Assembly: GCA_003211555.1 (NCBI GenBank)
Contig: QCSH01000003.1
Coordinates: 1 to 64,000, forward strand
DNA length: 64,000 nt
Source of the DNA: Pelagibacteraceae bacterium AG-470-G21
GTDB lineage: Bacteria; Pseudomonadota; Alphaproteobacteria; Pelagibacterales; Pelagibacteraceae
Direction of reading: 5' to 3'
In this document: one piece after another, positions 37,705 through 46,621 of the stretch
How the letters are laid out: each line of letters opens with the position of its first letter
How positions within the stretch are numbered: position 1 is the first letter of the stretch
Translations under genes and position numbers: made by a program
The notes under the pieces: model-generated
What the model was told of the DNA's origin: nothing
The model's database searches: none
Seen by the model: only the letters and a program-made list of their open reading frames with translations

Positions 37705-37886
37705 CTCTTTATAAACCAAATAATAATAAATCCTATAATTGCAAATATCAATCCACCTGTCCTTAACTGATTATTATTTACTTCTTTTAATTTTAACATC
37801 ATATTTTTCATTTTTGATGGAAATATGGCGTACAGCAAGCCTTCAATGAATAAGAACAGACCAAATGCAATGATCAATTCTCTCAT
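37701..37886 (-). CDS. DUF2065 small membrane protein (YjeT-like)
   Basis: A 61-residue protein with two hydrophobic helices (about 3-22, and 43-58 in GGLIFAIIGFIIIWFIKR) and the FIEGLLYAIFPSKMK motif characteristic of DUF2065. Members are usually found next to hflC, as here: 5 bases separate it from hflC, and it overlaps the protease start by ATGA. The function is unknown; linkage suggests a role with the HflKC membrane complex. Confidence 0.9.
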   Translation of the reverse strand: MRELIIAFGLFLFIEGLLYAIFPSKMKNMMLKLKEVNNNQLRTGGLIFAIIGFIIIWFIKR

Positions 37887-37891
37887 TAAAA

Positions 37892-38761
37892 TTATTCTGC
37901 TTTTTGATTTATATTTCCGAAAAATTTAAAAAATTCACTATCAGGAGAAAGTATCATTGATGTTTCTCCACCAATTAGAGCTTTTTGATATGCTTGCATT
38001 GCTCTGTAAAAGGCAAAAAATTCAGGATCTTGACCGAAAGCGTCAGCAAAAATTTTATTTTTTTGACCGTCTCCTTCACCTTTCATAATTTCTGATTTTT
38101 TTTGAGCGTTTGCAAGAATTACCGTTACTTCTTTATCTGCGGTTGAAGTTATTGTTACAGCCATCTCAGCTCCTTTTGCTCTAAATTCTTTGGCTTCTCT
38201 CTCTCTTTCCGTCTGCATTCTTCTAAAGATCGCATCACTATTAGCCTGTGGAAGATCTGCTCTTTTTATTCTGACATCAACAATGCTTATACCAAAGTTC
38301 TCAGCCTCATTATTTACACCTTCTTGAATAAGAGACATTTGCTTTGTTCTATCTTCGGATAATAAAGTTTGTAATTCTTGTTGTCCTAAAACGTTCCTAA
38401 TTCTTGAATTTATAATCGTTGCTAGTCTTGATCTTGCAACTCTTTCATTTCCAACTGAAATGTAAAATTTTAGAGGATCTATAATTTGAAACCTTGCAAA
38501 TGCATCGACAATTAATCTTTTTTGATCTGAAGCAATAACTTCTTCAGGCGGTGTATCAAGATTAAGTATTCTTTTATCCAGAAATACAACATTTTGGATG
38601 AATGGAATTTTAAAATTAATTCCAGGATTTAAAATTATTCTTTTTGGATCTCCTAATTGAAGTACAATTGCCTGATTAACTTCTTTCACTATAAATACTG
38701 AAAAGTAAATAGTTGCTGCAATAATAGCTATTATTGGTAGTAAAAATTTTCCAGCTTTCAT
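37892..38761 (-). CDS. hflC: HflC, SPFH-domain modulator of FtsH
   Basis: A 289-residue protein anchored by an N-terminal helix (about 5-25, FLLPIIAIIAATIYFSVFIV) with a periplasmic SPFH domain (VNQAIVLQLGDPKRIILNPGINFKIPFIQNV; RLIVDAFARFQIIDPLKFYISVGNE) and a long charged coiled coil (about 175-235). With HflK it forms the large periplasmic cage around FtsH. It follows hflK with one base between stop and start codons. Confidence 0.95.
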   Translation of the reverse strand: MKAGKFLLPIIAIIAATIYFSVFIVKEVNQAIVLQLGDPKRIILNPGINFKIPFIQNVVFLDKRILNLDTPPEEVIASDQKRLIVDAFARFQIIDPLKFYISVGNERVARSRLATIINSRIRNVLGQQELQTLLSEDRTKQMSLIQEGVNNEAENFGISIVDVRIKRADLPQANSDAIFRRMQTEREREAKEFRAKGAEMAVTITSTADKEVTVILANAQKKSEIMKGEGDGQKNKIFADAFGQDPEFFAFYRAMQAYQKALIGGETSMILSPDSEFFKFFGNINQKAE

Positions 38762-38762
38762 T

Positions 38763-39854
38763 TTAATTTGTTCCTGTCTTTAACTCTTGTAAAGGTAAAT
38801 AAGGCACTACACCTTCACCAGAATTTTTATCGATAATAATTTTGTTTATGTCTGCTAATACTTCTTCCATTGTCTCCAAATACATTCTTTCTTGTGTTAC
38901 TTTTTTTGCTTTTGCATACTCATTGTAAATTGATAAAAATCTACTTGCCTCACCCTCTGCTTTAGCAACAACTTCTTTTTTATATGCTTCTGCAGCTTGT
39001 AGCACTTTTGCTGCTTCTCCTCGTGCTCTCGGTATTACATCATTAGCATATGCTTCTGCTTCATTTTTAGATCTTTCCATATCAGCTCTTGCAGCTTGAA
39101 CATCTCTAAATGCATCAATAACTTGATCTGGTGGATCGGCTTTCTGAGTTTGAACCTGTGTAATTTGTATTCCACTAGAATATTCATCTAAAATATTTTG
39201 AATAATTTCCTGAGTATCTGCTTCAATTACAGATCTTCCTTCTGTTAATATCGGTTGTATGTCAGATCTAGCGATAACTTCTCTCATTGCAGTTTCTGCA
39301 GCAGCTTTTACTGTACCTTCCGGATCTTGAATTTTAAATAAAAAATTTCCTGCATCTTTAATTACCCAAAATACTGAAAAATCGATATTTACAATATTTT
39401 CATCTCCTGTCAGCATCAAACTTTCCTCTGGAACATCTGCAACTCCACCCGATGAAAATCCACTATCTCTTTCAGACCTAAAACCAATATCCATTCTATT
39501 AACTTTTGTAACTTTAGGAGTTAAAACATTTTCAACCGGAAACGGTAAATGATAATTCAATCCTGGTTGTGTGGTTTTAACAAATTTACCAAATCTTAAA
39601 ACAACTCCTTGCTCATCAGGCAAAACTCTATAAAGACCGCTTAAAGTCCAAACAATTAGTAAAATTATTAAACTTATAATGATTGGTTTTGCTCCGCCTT
39701 TTCCACCACCAAAAAATCTGTTGATTGTATTTTGTATCTTACTAATTACTTCATCTATATTTGGAGGTTTAGGACCTCTTCTGAAACCGCCGTTTCCACT
39801 TCCACCTCCTCCTGGAGGAGATCCCCATGGACTTTGATTTTTAAAATCACTCAT
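38763..39854 (-). CDS. hflK: HflK, SPFH-domain modulator of FtsH
   Basis: A 363-residue protein with a Gly/Pro-rich cytoplasmic N-terminus (SPWGSPPGGGGSGNGGFRRG), one membrane helix (about 57-72, PIIISLIILLIVWTLSGLY), an SPFH domain (EQGVVLRFGKFVKTTQPGLNYHLPFPVE) and a coiled coil ending near PLQELKTG. It heads the hflK-hflC-DUF2065-protease run. The upstream region, shared with divergent mrp, contains an 18-base near-perfect palindrome overlapping the likely -10 box. Confidence 0.95.
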   Translation of the reverse strand: MSDFKNQSPWGSPPGGGGSGNGGFRRGPKPPNIDEVISKIQNTINRFFGGGKGGAKPIIISLIILLIVWTLSGLYRVLPDEQGVVLRFGKFVKTTQPGLNYHLPFPVENVLTPKVTKVNRMDIGFRSERDSGFSSGGVADVPEESLMLTGDENIVNIDFSVFWVIKDAGNFLFKIQDPEGTVKAAAETAMREVIARSDIQPILTEGRSVIEADTQEIIQNILDEYSSGIQITQVQTQKADPPDQVIDAFRDVQAARADMERSKNEAEAYANDVIPRARGEAAKVLQAAEAYKKEVVAKAEGEASRFLSIYNEYAKAKKVTQERMYLETMEEVLADINKIIIDKNSGEGVVPYLPLQELKTGTN

Positions 39855-39859
39855 AATAC

Positions 39860-39877
39860 GACACTCTATATAGTGTC
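39860..39877. promoter_or_regulatory. Near-perfect 18-bp palindrome between hflK and mrp
   Basis: GACACTCTATATAGTGTC consists of 6-bp perfect arms GACACT/AGTGTC around CTATAT, in the 54-base gap between the divergent hflK and mrp genes. On the minus strand it covers a TATATA that, with TTGTTT 16 bases further upstream, could be the hflK promoter. An operator for a dimeric repressor or activator is a reasonable guess; a simple transcript hairpin is the alternative. Confidence 0.4.
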
Positions 39878-39908
39878 TTTATTGTTAAAAACAAGGTAAT
39901 GGTAAAGT

Positions 39909-40733
39909 ATGGACGACAAAAAAGTAGGGTTAAGTGACACAATGAAAGCAAAAACAGAGCCAAAAACCTTTAGAAGAAACCCAATTCTCGGAACAAAATT
40001 TACTATTGCTATTTCAAGTGCAAAAGGAGGAGTTGGAAAATCAACTTTTGCGACAAATCTGGCTTTAGCACTGAAGAAGTTAGGTCTGAATGTTGGATTG
40101 TTGGATGCTGATATCTATGGACCTTCTTTACCAAAATTATTTTCAATAAATGAAAAGCCTGAAAGTGACGGTCAGAAATTAGTCCCGATAAATAAGTATG
40201 GTATTCAATGTATGTCCATTGGTTTTTTAACAGATGAAGAAACACCAATGATTTGGAGAGGCCCTATGGTTACCTCGGCAATCAAAACTTTTACTCAAAA
40301 AGTTTTATGGAAAGACCTGGACTTCATTATTGTTGATATGCCTCCTGGAACTGGTGATACACAACTTACATTTGCACAAGAAATTAATATGGATGGAGTA
40401 ATTATCGTATCCACTCCACAAGAAATTGCACTTCAAGATGTTAAACGTGGAATTAGAATGTTCGACAAGCTTAAAGTTAATATAATTGGATTAATTGATA
40501 ATATGAGTCACTTTATAGGAGACGACGGAAAAAAATATGCAATCTTTGGTGAAGGGGGTGTAAAAAGAACTGCTGATGAGTTTCATAAGAAGTTTCTGGG
40601 AGAAATTCCAATTAATTCAGAAATTGGTAAACTAGGAGATTTGGGAACACCTATAGTTGAAAGTAAACCAGATCATGAAATATCTAAGATTTATTTAAAT
40701 TTTGCAGAAAAAATTAAATCAACTTATCTTTGA
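39909..40733 (+). CDS. mrp: Mrp/ApbC/NBP35-family P-loop ATPase, iron-sulfur carrier type
   Basis: A 274-residue deviant-Walker ATPase with [21 protein letters not shown] (about 36-56), [45 protein letters not shown] and GLIDNMSHF. Members assemble or transfer Fe-S clusters. The N-terminal MIP18/DUF59 domain of long Mrp forms is missing, and the CxxC pair after NMSxF is replaced by GDDG, as I recall from other alphaproteobacterial Mrp proteins with a P-D-T-G-like loop. Its 3' end overlaps the convergent thyX gene by 20 bases. Confidence 0.93.
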   Translation: MDDKKVGLSDTMKAKTEPKTFRRNPILGTKFTIAISSAKGGVGKSTFATNLALALKKLGLNVGLLDADIYGPSLPKLFSINEKPESDGQKLVPINKYGIQCMSIGFLTDEETPMIWRGPMVTSAIKTFTQKVLWKDLDFIIVDMPPGTGDTQLTFAQEINMDGVIIVSTPQEIALQDVKRGIRMFDKLKVNIIGLIDNMSHFIGDDGKKYAIFGEGGVKRTADEFHKKFLGEIPINSEIGKLGDLGTPIVESKPDHEISKIYLNFAEKIKSTYL

Positions 40734-41661
40734 GCTCAAAAGCTTCCATAAGCTCATTCCATTCTCTTTTTGATAATCCCGAGTCCTCGATTGAAATATT
40801 TTCACCCTTAATTAGTTTTTGAATTAAATTTTTTCCTTTTGAAGAAACTTCTGTTCCCCCTACTCTATAATCCATGAAAGCATCATAAGTTGTTGGAACC
40901 CATTTTTTTACAGTTTCAAGCATGGCATCTGCGTAAGCTCTAATTTCATATTGTGCATGATGGTCTGCTCTTAATCTCAAAAAATTCATTAAATTTAATA
41001 AATCTGTTTTCCAGTACCATTGTGTGTAAGTATTTAATGTTAAATTCATTCTTGCTAGTTCTCTTGCTAATCCTACAGAATTTTCATCAATAACTGATCC
41101 ATCGTATCTTTCATTTAACATTGTTTCATAATTATCATAAGTTTGTTCAGCATCACCTTTTAATAAATCTAAAACTTTTTTAGCTTTCTCTTCATCCAAA
41201 ATATTACCTCTTCCTTGCCTATTACTTTGTGATTGAGCAGCCAGATGTTCAGGGTTTGGTAAATAAAACTCTTTATCTAATATAGAATATCTTGCAGAAT
41301 ATTCATTTACATTTGCAGTTCGGTGTCTTATCCATTGTCTAGCAATAAATATTGGTAACTTAACGTGATATTTAATTTCACACATTTCAAATGGTGTGCT
41401 ATGCCAATGTCTCATTAAATATTTTATTAAACCAGAGTCAGTTGATACTTTCTTTGTACCTTTTCCATAAGAAACTCTTGCTGATTGTACAATTGAAGTG
41501 TCATCTCCCATATAATCAACAACTCTTATAAAACCATGATCTAAAACTGGAATTGCATCATAAAGTATTTTTTCTAGCTCTGGTGCTGTTACTCTCTTTG
41601 TTGAATTTTGTTGAGATTGTTGCTCTTTTATTTCTTTTATCTGTTCTTCGGTTAACTTCAT
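40714..41661 (-). CDS. thyX: Flavin-dependent thymidylate synthase ThyX
   Basis: A 315-residue FAD-dependent enzyme making dTMP, identified by the ThyX motif [14 protein letters not shown] (R112 onward), preceded by FIARQWI. Other family segments are [19 protein letters not shown] and [18 protein letters not shown]. It substitutes for ThyA, avoiding the dihydrofolate by-product, which is typical of some streamlined or intracellular alphaproteobacteria. It is divergent from the tmRNA gene, whose promoter begins 10 bases from its start codon. Confidence 0.96.
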   Translation of the reverse strand: MKLTEEQIKEIKEQQSQQNSTKRVTAPELEKILYDAIPVLDHGFIRVVDYMGDDTSIVQSARVSYGKGTKKVSTDSGLIKYLMRHWHSTPFEMCEIKYHVKLPIFIARQWIRHRTANVNEYSARYSILDKEFYLPNPEHLAAQSQSNRQGRGNILDEEKAKKVLDLLKGDAEQTYDNYETMLNERYDGSVIDENSVGLARELARMNLTLNTYTQWYWKTDLLNLMNFLRLRADHHAQYEIRAYADAMLETVKKWVPTTYDAFMDYRVGGTEVSSKGKNLIQKLIKGENISIEDSGLSKREWNELMEAFELKDKLI

Positions 41662-41671
41662 GAATAATTTA

Positions 41672-41699
41672 TTGAATCTATTGAATTTGGTTTTATATT
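41672..41699 (+). promoter_or_regulatory. Probable promoter of the tmRNA gene
   Basis: TTGAAT (41672-41677), 16 bases and TATATT (41694-41699) lie just upstream of the tmRNA acceptor piece, predicting a 5' end near 41706. Overlapping TTGAAT at 41681 offers an alternative -35 with poor spacing. The position fits the expected start of the permuted precursor. Confidence 0.45.
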
Positions 41700-41706
41700 A
41701 TTAATG

Positions 41707-41962
41707 TTGGTTTTCCAACTATGACGATAAACGAATTTCGTAATAACCATTACGGACGTGGGGGCAGTACCCACCACCTCCACCATTTTCAACTTATGGG
41801 GGTGAATTAGGATCGACGGGTGACTAAAAGTTATTCTTTCGTTCGGTATTGTTCCGCCGTAACGGGCTAATTTATAAATGCTAACGAAAGTTACGCAATT
41901 GCAGCTTAATTAATTTATTAATTAAGTTACGGGGTTTGGGGCACCTGGCAACAGAACGCCCC
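41707..41962 (+). ncRNA. ssrA: tmRNA, circularly permuted two-piece (alphaproteobacterial type)
   Basis: The RNA rescues stalled ribosomes. The acceptor piece comes first and ends in an encoded CCA at 41785 (CACCTCC-A-CCA). After only 12 bases the coding piece begins with GGGGGTG at 41798 and the typical GAATTAGGATCGACGGG. GGGGGTG and CACCTCC pair as the 7-bp acceptor stem. The tag frame is GCT AAC GAA AGT TAC GCA ATT GCA GCT TAA (41880-41909), giving ANESYAIAA with the hydrophobic Ala-Ala end recognised by proteases. A GGGGC/GCCCC stem (41938-41942 with 41958-41962) closes the 3' end of the coding piece. The exact mature 5' end of the acceptor piece is an estimate. Confidence 0.92.
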
Positions 41963-41978
41963 TATTTAATATTTATTT

Positions 41979-42064
41979 TGGTGCGGTCAGAGAGACTCGA
42001 ACTCTCATGGGCTAAGCCCACACGGCCCTCAACCGTGCCTGTCTACCAGTTTCAGCATGACCGC
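41979..42064 (-). tRNA. tRNA-Leu (GAG)
   Basis: On the minus strand the acceptor stem GCGGTCA pairs with TGACCGC, followed by discriminator A and an encoded CCA (41979-41981). The anticodon stem CACGG/CCGTG encloses TTGAGGG, giving anticodon GAG. A long variable arm (GGGCTTAGCCC) marks a class II tRNA, and the T arm has the GTTCGAGTC core. It faces the tmRNA gene tail to tail with 16 bases between them. Confidence 0.96.
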
Positions 42065-42122
42065 TTATTATGCGTCAGATTAAATGAATGACAATTCTAA
42101 TTCAAGTTGATAAGTTTTTTTT

Positions 42123-43112
42123 ATGGAATTTACGAGTGAAATAAAAAAAGCTACAAGTACTATTTACGATAAAGTATCAAAAAAAATTCCTGAAATTGAG
42201 TGGGCTACACACGCACCATATATTTATAAAATTAATAAATTAAAGAAAGAGAAGAATGCTGTAATTCTTGCTCACAATTATCAAACCCCAGAAATTTATC
42301 ATGGGATATCAGATTTTTCAGCAGACTCACTTGCCTTGGCCGTGGAGGCTGCAAAAACAAAAGCGGATATAATAGTTATGTGTGGCGTACACTTTATGGC
42401 TGAGACAGCAAAATTAATGAGTCCTGAAAAAAAAGTTTTGTTACCTGATATGAAAGCTGGATGTTCTTTATCTTCATCTATAACTGGTGATGATGTCAGA
42501 AACCTTAAAAAAAAATATCCTGGTATTCCAGTAGTATCATACGTAAATACATCAGCTGATGTAAAAGCAGAAACTGATGTTTGTTGTACATCTGCAAATG
42601 CAGTAAAAATTGTTGAGTCATTAAAGGTAAAAAAAGTAATATTTTTGCCTGATGATTTTTTAGCAAAATATGTAGCATCACAAACCGATGTAGAAATTAT
42701 TGCATGGAAAGGAACTTGTGAAGTTCATGAACAATTTAATGATGAAGAGATAAATGATATTAGAAAAGCTAATCCTGGAATTAAAATAATAGCACATCCA
42801 GAATGTCCACCAGATGTAATACAAGCTTCTGATTTTGCAGGTTCTACAAGTGGAATGATCAAATATGTAAGAGACAATCAACCAGAAAAAGTCATGATGG
42901 TTACAGAATGCTCGATGAGTGATAATGTACAGATAGATAACCCAAATGTAGAGTTTATAAGACCTTGTAACCTTTGCCCTCACATGAAAAGAATAACTTT
43001 GCCCAAGATATTAGATTGTTTAGAGAATGAGACTAATGAACTAATAATGGATCATGAAACAATTGAGAAGGCAAGAAAATCAGTAGAGAGAATGGCTGAA
43101 ATAGGCAGATAA
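42123..43112 (+). CDS. nadA: Quinolinate synthase NadA
   Basis: A 329-residue [4Fe-4S] enzyme that condenses iminoaspartate with dihydroxyacetone phosphate to quinolinate, the NAD precursor. Family motifs are AVILAHNYQTPEI, DFSADSLALAVEAA, IVMCGVHFMAETAKLM, LPDMKAGCSLSSS, VCCTSANAV and EFIRPCNLCPHMKRITL; they contain the three cluster cysteines. nadC follows after 5 bases. The usual iminoaspartate-producing nadB is not in this window. Confidence 0.96.
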   Translation: MEFTSEIKKATSTIYDKVSKKIPEIEWATHAPYIYKINKLKKEKNAVILAHNYQTPEIYHGISDFSADSLALAVEAAKTKADIIVMCGVHFMAETAKLMSPEKKVLLPDMKAGCSLSSSITGDDVRNLKKKYPGIPVVSYVNTSADVKAETDVCCTSANAVKIVESLKVKKVIFLPDDFLAKYVASQTDVEIIAWKGTCEVHEQFNDEEINDIRKANPGIKIIAHPECPPDVIQASDFAGSTSGMIKYVRDNQPEKVMMVTECSMSDNVQIDNPNVEFIRPCNLCPHMKRITLPKILDCLENETNELIMDHETIEKARKSVERMAEIGR

Positions 43113-43117
43113 ATTCT

Positions 43118-43954
43118 GTGTCTAAAATTCAATTAAGTAAAAATTTTATAAAATCCTCATGCAAATTAGCTTTAAATGAGGACTTGTATCCATCTGGCGA
43201 CATAACATCTGATTTAATAAACAAAAATATTATCAAAAGTGTTAAAATGATCAGTAATGAAAATGGAATTCTGGGTGGTATAGAATTTGCAAAAGAAACT
43301 TTCAAATTAATAGATAAAAAAATTAAATTTAAAAATAAAAAGAGAGATGGGTCTTTAATTAAAAAAGGGGAAATAATAGCTATTATTGAAGGTAATCTTA
43401 AAAGCATATTAACTGGTGAGAGGGTTGCACTTAATTTTGTTTCACACATTTCAGGAATAGCATCAAAAACGAACAAGTTTGTAAAAATTGTTGGGAAAAA
43501 AACTAAAATATGCTGTACAAGAAAAACTATACCTAATCTTAGAGTAATTCAGAAATATGGGGTAAAATTAGGCGGAGGTATAAATCATAGATTTAATTTA
43601 AGTGATGAATATTTGATAAAAGATAATCATATAAGCTCAGAAAAAAATTTTGAAAATTTGATACAGAGAGCCATTACAAATAAAGTAAGGAAAAAAATTA
43701 CTGTGGAAGTTGATAATATATCTCAGTTAAAAAGAATATTGGGACTGAAATTTGATAGAATTCTTTTAGATAATATGAGTTCAAAAAATCTAAGAAAAGC
43801 TGTCACAATGTCTAAGAGATTATATGAAACTGAAGCATCTGGAGGAGTTACACTAAAGAATGTTAAAAAAATTTCTTCTACAGGTGTAGATAGAATTTCT
43901 GTTGGATCGTTGACTCACACAGTAAATTCATTGGATTTAAAATTGGAAATATAG
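43118..43954 (+). CDS. nadC: Nicotinate-nucleotide pyrophosphorylase (quinolinate phosphoribosyltransferase) NadC
   Basis: A 278-residue enzyme converting quinolinate and PRPP to nicotinate mononucleotide. Motifs: EDLYPSGDITSDLI, GERVALNFVSHISGIASKTNKFV, CCTRKTIPNLRVIQKYGVKLGGGINHRFNLSDEYLIKDNH and EASGGVTLKNVKKISSTGVDRISVGSLTHT. The start is a GTG at 43118, since no ATG fits upstream of the conserved region. It is in an operon with nadA and ends 9 bases before convergent ppdK. Confidence 0.95.
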   Translation: MSKIQLSKNFIKSSCKLALNEDLYPSGDITSDLINKNIIKSVKMISNENGILGGIEFAKETFKLIDKKIKFKNKKRDGSLIKKGEIIAIIEGNLKSILTGERVALNFVSHISGIASKTNKFVKIVGKKTKICCTRKTIPNLRVIQKYGVKLGGGINHRFNLSDEYLIKDNHISSEKNFENLIQRAITNKVRKKITVEVDNISQLKRILGLKFDRILLDNMSSKNLRKAVTMSKRLYETEASGGVTLKNVKKISSTGVDRISVGSLTHTVNSLDLKLEI

Positions 43955-43963
43955 AAATTGATT

Positions 43964-46621
43964 TTATTTTTTTAATTGTGCTTGTGCAGCTGCAAGTCTT
44001 GCAACGGGGACTCTATAAGGTGAACAAGATACATAATCCAAACCAGCACGTGCACAAAAATCTATACTTTTGGGGTCCCCTCCATGCTCGCCACAAATAC
44101 CAAGTTTAATTTTTTTATTATTTTTCCTGCCTTTTTTTGTTGCAATTTCTATTAAATCTCCAACTCCATCATCTATGGATACAAATGGATCAATATCAAA
44201 GATTTTATTCTCAATATAATCATTTAAAAACTTACCACTATCGTCTCTACTAATACCGAATGTTGTTTGCGTTAAATCGTTTGTACCAAAACTAAAAAAT
44301 TCCGCATGTTTAGATATATCGTCTGCTTTTATTGCTGCCCTTGGTAGCTCTATCATTGTACCTACTAGAAAATTAAGTCTTGTTTTAGTTTTATTTTCTA
44401 CTTCTTTAGCAACTCTAATAACCAATTCTTTCATTATTTTAATTTCTGCTTCTGTTGATACCAAAGGTATCATAATCTCTGGAATGATTGATTTTATCTT
44501 GAGTTTTTTACATTCAACTAGTGCATCAAATATTGCGGTGCATTGCATCTCATATATTTCAGGAAATGATATTCCTAGTCTGCAACCTCTATGACCAAGC
44601 ATTGGATTTTGTTCGTGAAGTTCGATTATTCTACCTTCTAATTCAGAGCTCTTAATGTTTAAAGCATTTGCCACATCATTAATTTCTTTTTGATTTTTTG
44701 GTAAAAATTCATGAAGTGGTGGATCTAATAATCTAACTGTTACAGGTAGACCATTCATAATTTTAAAAATTTCAATGAAGTCTTTTTTCTGAAAAGGAAG
44801 CAATTTTTTTAATGCATTAGCCCTATCTTCTTTTGATTTTGATAATATCATTTCTCTAACAGATAAAATTCTTTCTTCATCAAAAAACATATGCTCTGTT
44901 CTACAAAGACCTATGCCTTCTGCTCCAAATTCTCTTGCTGTTTTGGTATCTAAGGGTGTCTCACAATTAGCTCTAATTTTTAATTTTCTGAATTTATCAG
45001 CCCAGCTCATGAGTTTAGAAAAATCTCCTGATATTTCAGGTTTAACAGTTTTAACCTCACCTTTTATAATTCTACCAGTTGATCCATCAATAGTGATTAA
45101 ATCACCCTCTTTAATTTCATTATTTTTGGTTTTAAAAATTTTTTTTTGGTAATCTATTTCTATTTCGCTAGAACCAGATACACAAGGTCTACCCATCCCT
45201 CTTGCAACTACAGCAGCATGACTTGTCATTCCTCCTCTTGCCGTAAGAATTCCCTTGGCAGCATGCATTCCATGTATATCTTCGGGTGATGTTTCTACTC
45301 TTACTAAGATTGTATTTTGCATCATTCCATTCAATCGTTCAGCTTCATCAGAGGTAAATACTACTTTTCCACAAGCTGCTCCCGGTGAAGCTGGCAGACC
45401 TTTAGCTATTACATTTAAATTTGCTTTTTCATCTAATGTTGGATGTAATAAAGTGTCTAAAGAATTTGGTTGAACTCTAAGCACTGACTCTTTTTTTGTA
45501 ATAAGTTTTTCTCTTTCCATATCAACAGCAATTTTTACTGACGATTTTGCAGTTCTTTTTCCCGATCTTGTTTGCAACATCCACAACTTCATATTTTCGA
45601 CTGTGAACTCTACATCCTGCATATCTTTATAATGTTTCTCTAGTTTGATGAGAATGTTCTTTAAATTTTTATAAACACTTGGCATAGACTCTTCCATTGA
45701 AGGGAGTATTTCATTTGCATTTTTTCTAGCTTTCTTTGTTATATATTGAGGTGTTCTTGTTCCTGCTACAACATCTTCTCCTTGAGCATTTATTAAATAT
45801 TCCCCATATATTTCATTCTTTCCATCAGATGGATTACGAGTAAATACTACACCAGTTGCACAGTCATCTCCCATATTACCAAAAACCATTGATTGAACAT
45901 TTACTGCTGTTCCCCATTCTGAGGGAATATGATTTAATTTTCGATAAACTTTAGCTCTATTGCTCTCCCAAGACAAAAAAACTGCACTTATTGCTCCTAA
46001 TAGTTGTTCGTTAACATTTTGTGGAAAATCTTTTTTGGTTTTTTCTTTTACAATATTTTTAAAATCTTTAATCAATCCATCCCAATCATTTTCATCTAAA
46101 TCAGTATCTAACAAAACACCTTTTGTAAGTTTATAATTTTCGATTAATTCTTCAAAATTATAACTTTCAACACCCATAACAACATTTGCATACATCTGTA
46201 TGAATCTTCTATAACTGTCTTTTGCAAATCTTATATTTGATGTTTTATTTGCTAATGCAGTCACAGTTTTATCATTTAGCCCAAGATTTAAAATAGTATC
46301 CATCATTCCTGGCATTGAAACTCTTGCACCAGATCTAACGGATACTAATAAAGGATTTTTTAAATCTCCAAATTTCTTACCAGAGTCTTTTTCAATATTT
46401 TTTAACTCATTAATTATTTCTTTTGTTATTTTGGAGTTTAATTTCCTTTTATTTTGATAAAATAAATCACAAACCTCCGTAGAGATAGTAAATCCTGGTG
46501 GTACTGGTAATCCCAATTTTCCCATTTCAGATAAGTTAGCACCTTTGCCACCTAAAATATTTTTTGGATTTTTTATTTTTTTTGTTTTTTTGGATTTAAA
46601 ATTAAAAACTAGTTTTGACAT
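43964..46621 (-). CDS. ppdK: Pyruvate, phosphate dikinase PpdK
   Basis: An 885-residue enzyme interconverting pyruvate, ATP and phosphate with PEP, AMP and pyrophosphate. The N-terminal ATP-grasp domain has LGGKGANLSEMGKLGLPVPPG and VSVRSGARVSMPGMMDTILNLG. The swivelling domain has the phosphohistidine in GGMTSHAAVVARGMGRPCVSG. The C-terminal PEP barrel has GLCRTEHMFF, MLGHRGCRLGI, SFGTNDLTQTTFG and LGICGEHGGDP. Length is normal. It probably serves gluconeogenesis or flexible pyruvate-PEP exchange. It directly follows glyS. Confidence 0.97.
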   Translation of the reverse strand: MSKLVFNFKSKKTKKIKNPKNILGGKGANLSEMGKLGLPVPPGFTISTEVCDLFYQNKRKLNSKITKEIINELKNIEKDSGKKFGDLKNPLLVSVRSGARVSMPGMMDTILNLGLNDKTVTALANKTSNIRFAKDSYRRFIQMYANVVMGVESYNFEELIENYKLTKGVLLDTDLDENDWDGLIKDFKNIVKEKTKKDFPQNVNEQLLGAISAVFLSWESNRAKVYRKLNHIPSEWGTAVNVQSMVFGNMGDDCATGVVFTRNPSDGKNEIYGEYLINAQGEDVVAGTRTPQYITKKARKNANEILPSMEESMPSVYKNLKNILIKLEKHYKDMQDVEFTVENMKLWMLQTRSGKRTAKSSVKIAVDMEREKLITKKESVLRVQPNSLDTLLHPTLDEKANLNVIAKGLPASPGAACGKVVFTSDEAERLNGMMQNTILVRVETSPEDIHGMHAAKGILTARGGMTSHAAVVARGMGRPCVSGSSEIEIDYQKKIFKTKNNEIKEGDLITIDGSTGRIIKGEVKTVKPEISGDFSKLMSWADKFRKLKIRANCETPLDTKTAREFGAEGIGLCRTEHMFFDEERILSVREMILSKSKEDRANALKKLLPFQKKDFIEIFKIMNGLPVTVRLLDPPLHEFLPKNQKEINDVANALNIKSSELEGRIIELHEQNPMLGHRGCRLGISFPEIYEMQCTAIFDALVECKKLKIKSIIPEIMIPLVSTEAEIKIMKELVIRVAKEVENKTKTRLNFLVGTMIELPRAAIKADDISKHAEFFSFGTNDLTQTTFGISRDDSGKFLNDYIENKIFDIDPFVSIDDGVGDLIEIATKKGRKNNKKIKLGICGEHGGDPKSIDFCARAGLDYVSCSPYRVPVARLAAAQAQLKK

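Noticed and set aside
40500-40560. Loss of CxxC in Mrp as a sign of a new function
   Set aside because: As I recall, many alphaproteobacterial Mrp proteins carry a similar P-D-T-G-like loop in place of CxxC, so this is probably lineage-typical.
41662-42122. tmRNA and tRNA-Leu as an integration site for a mobile element
   Set aside because: Such genes are common attachment sites, but no integrase, direct repeat of the tRNA end or foreign-looking genes are present; both sides are housekeeping genes.
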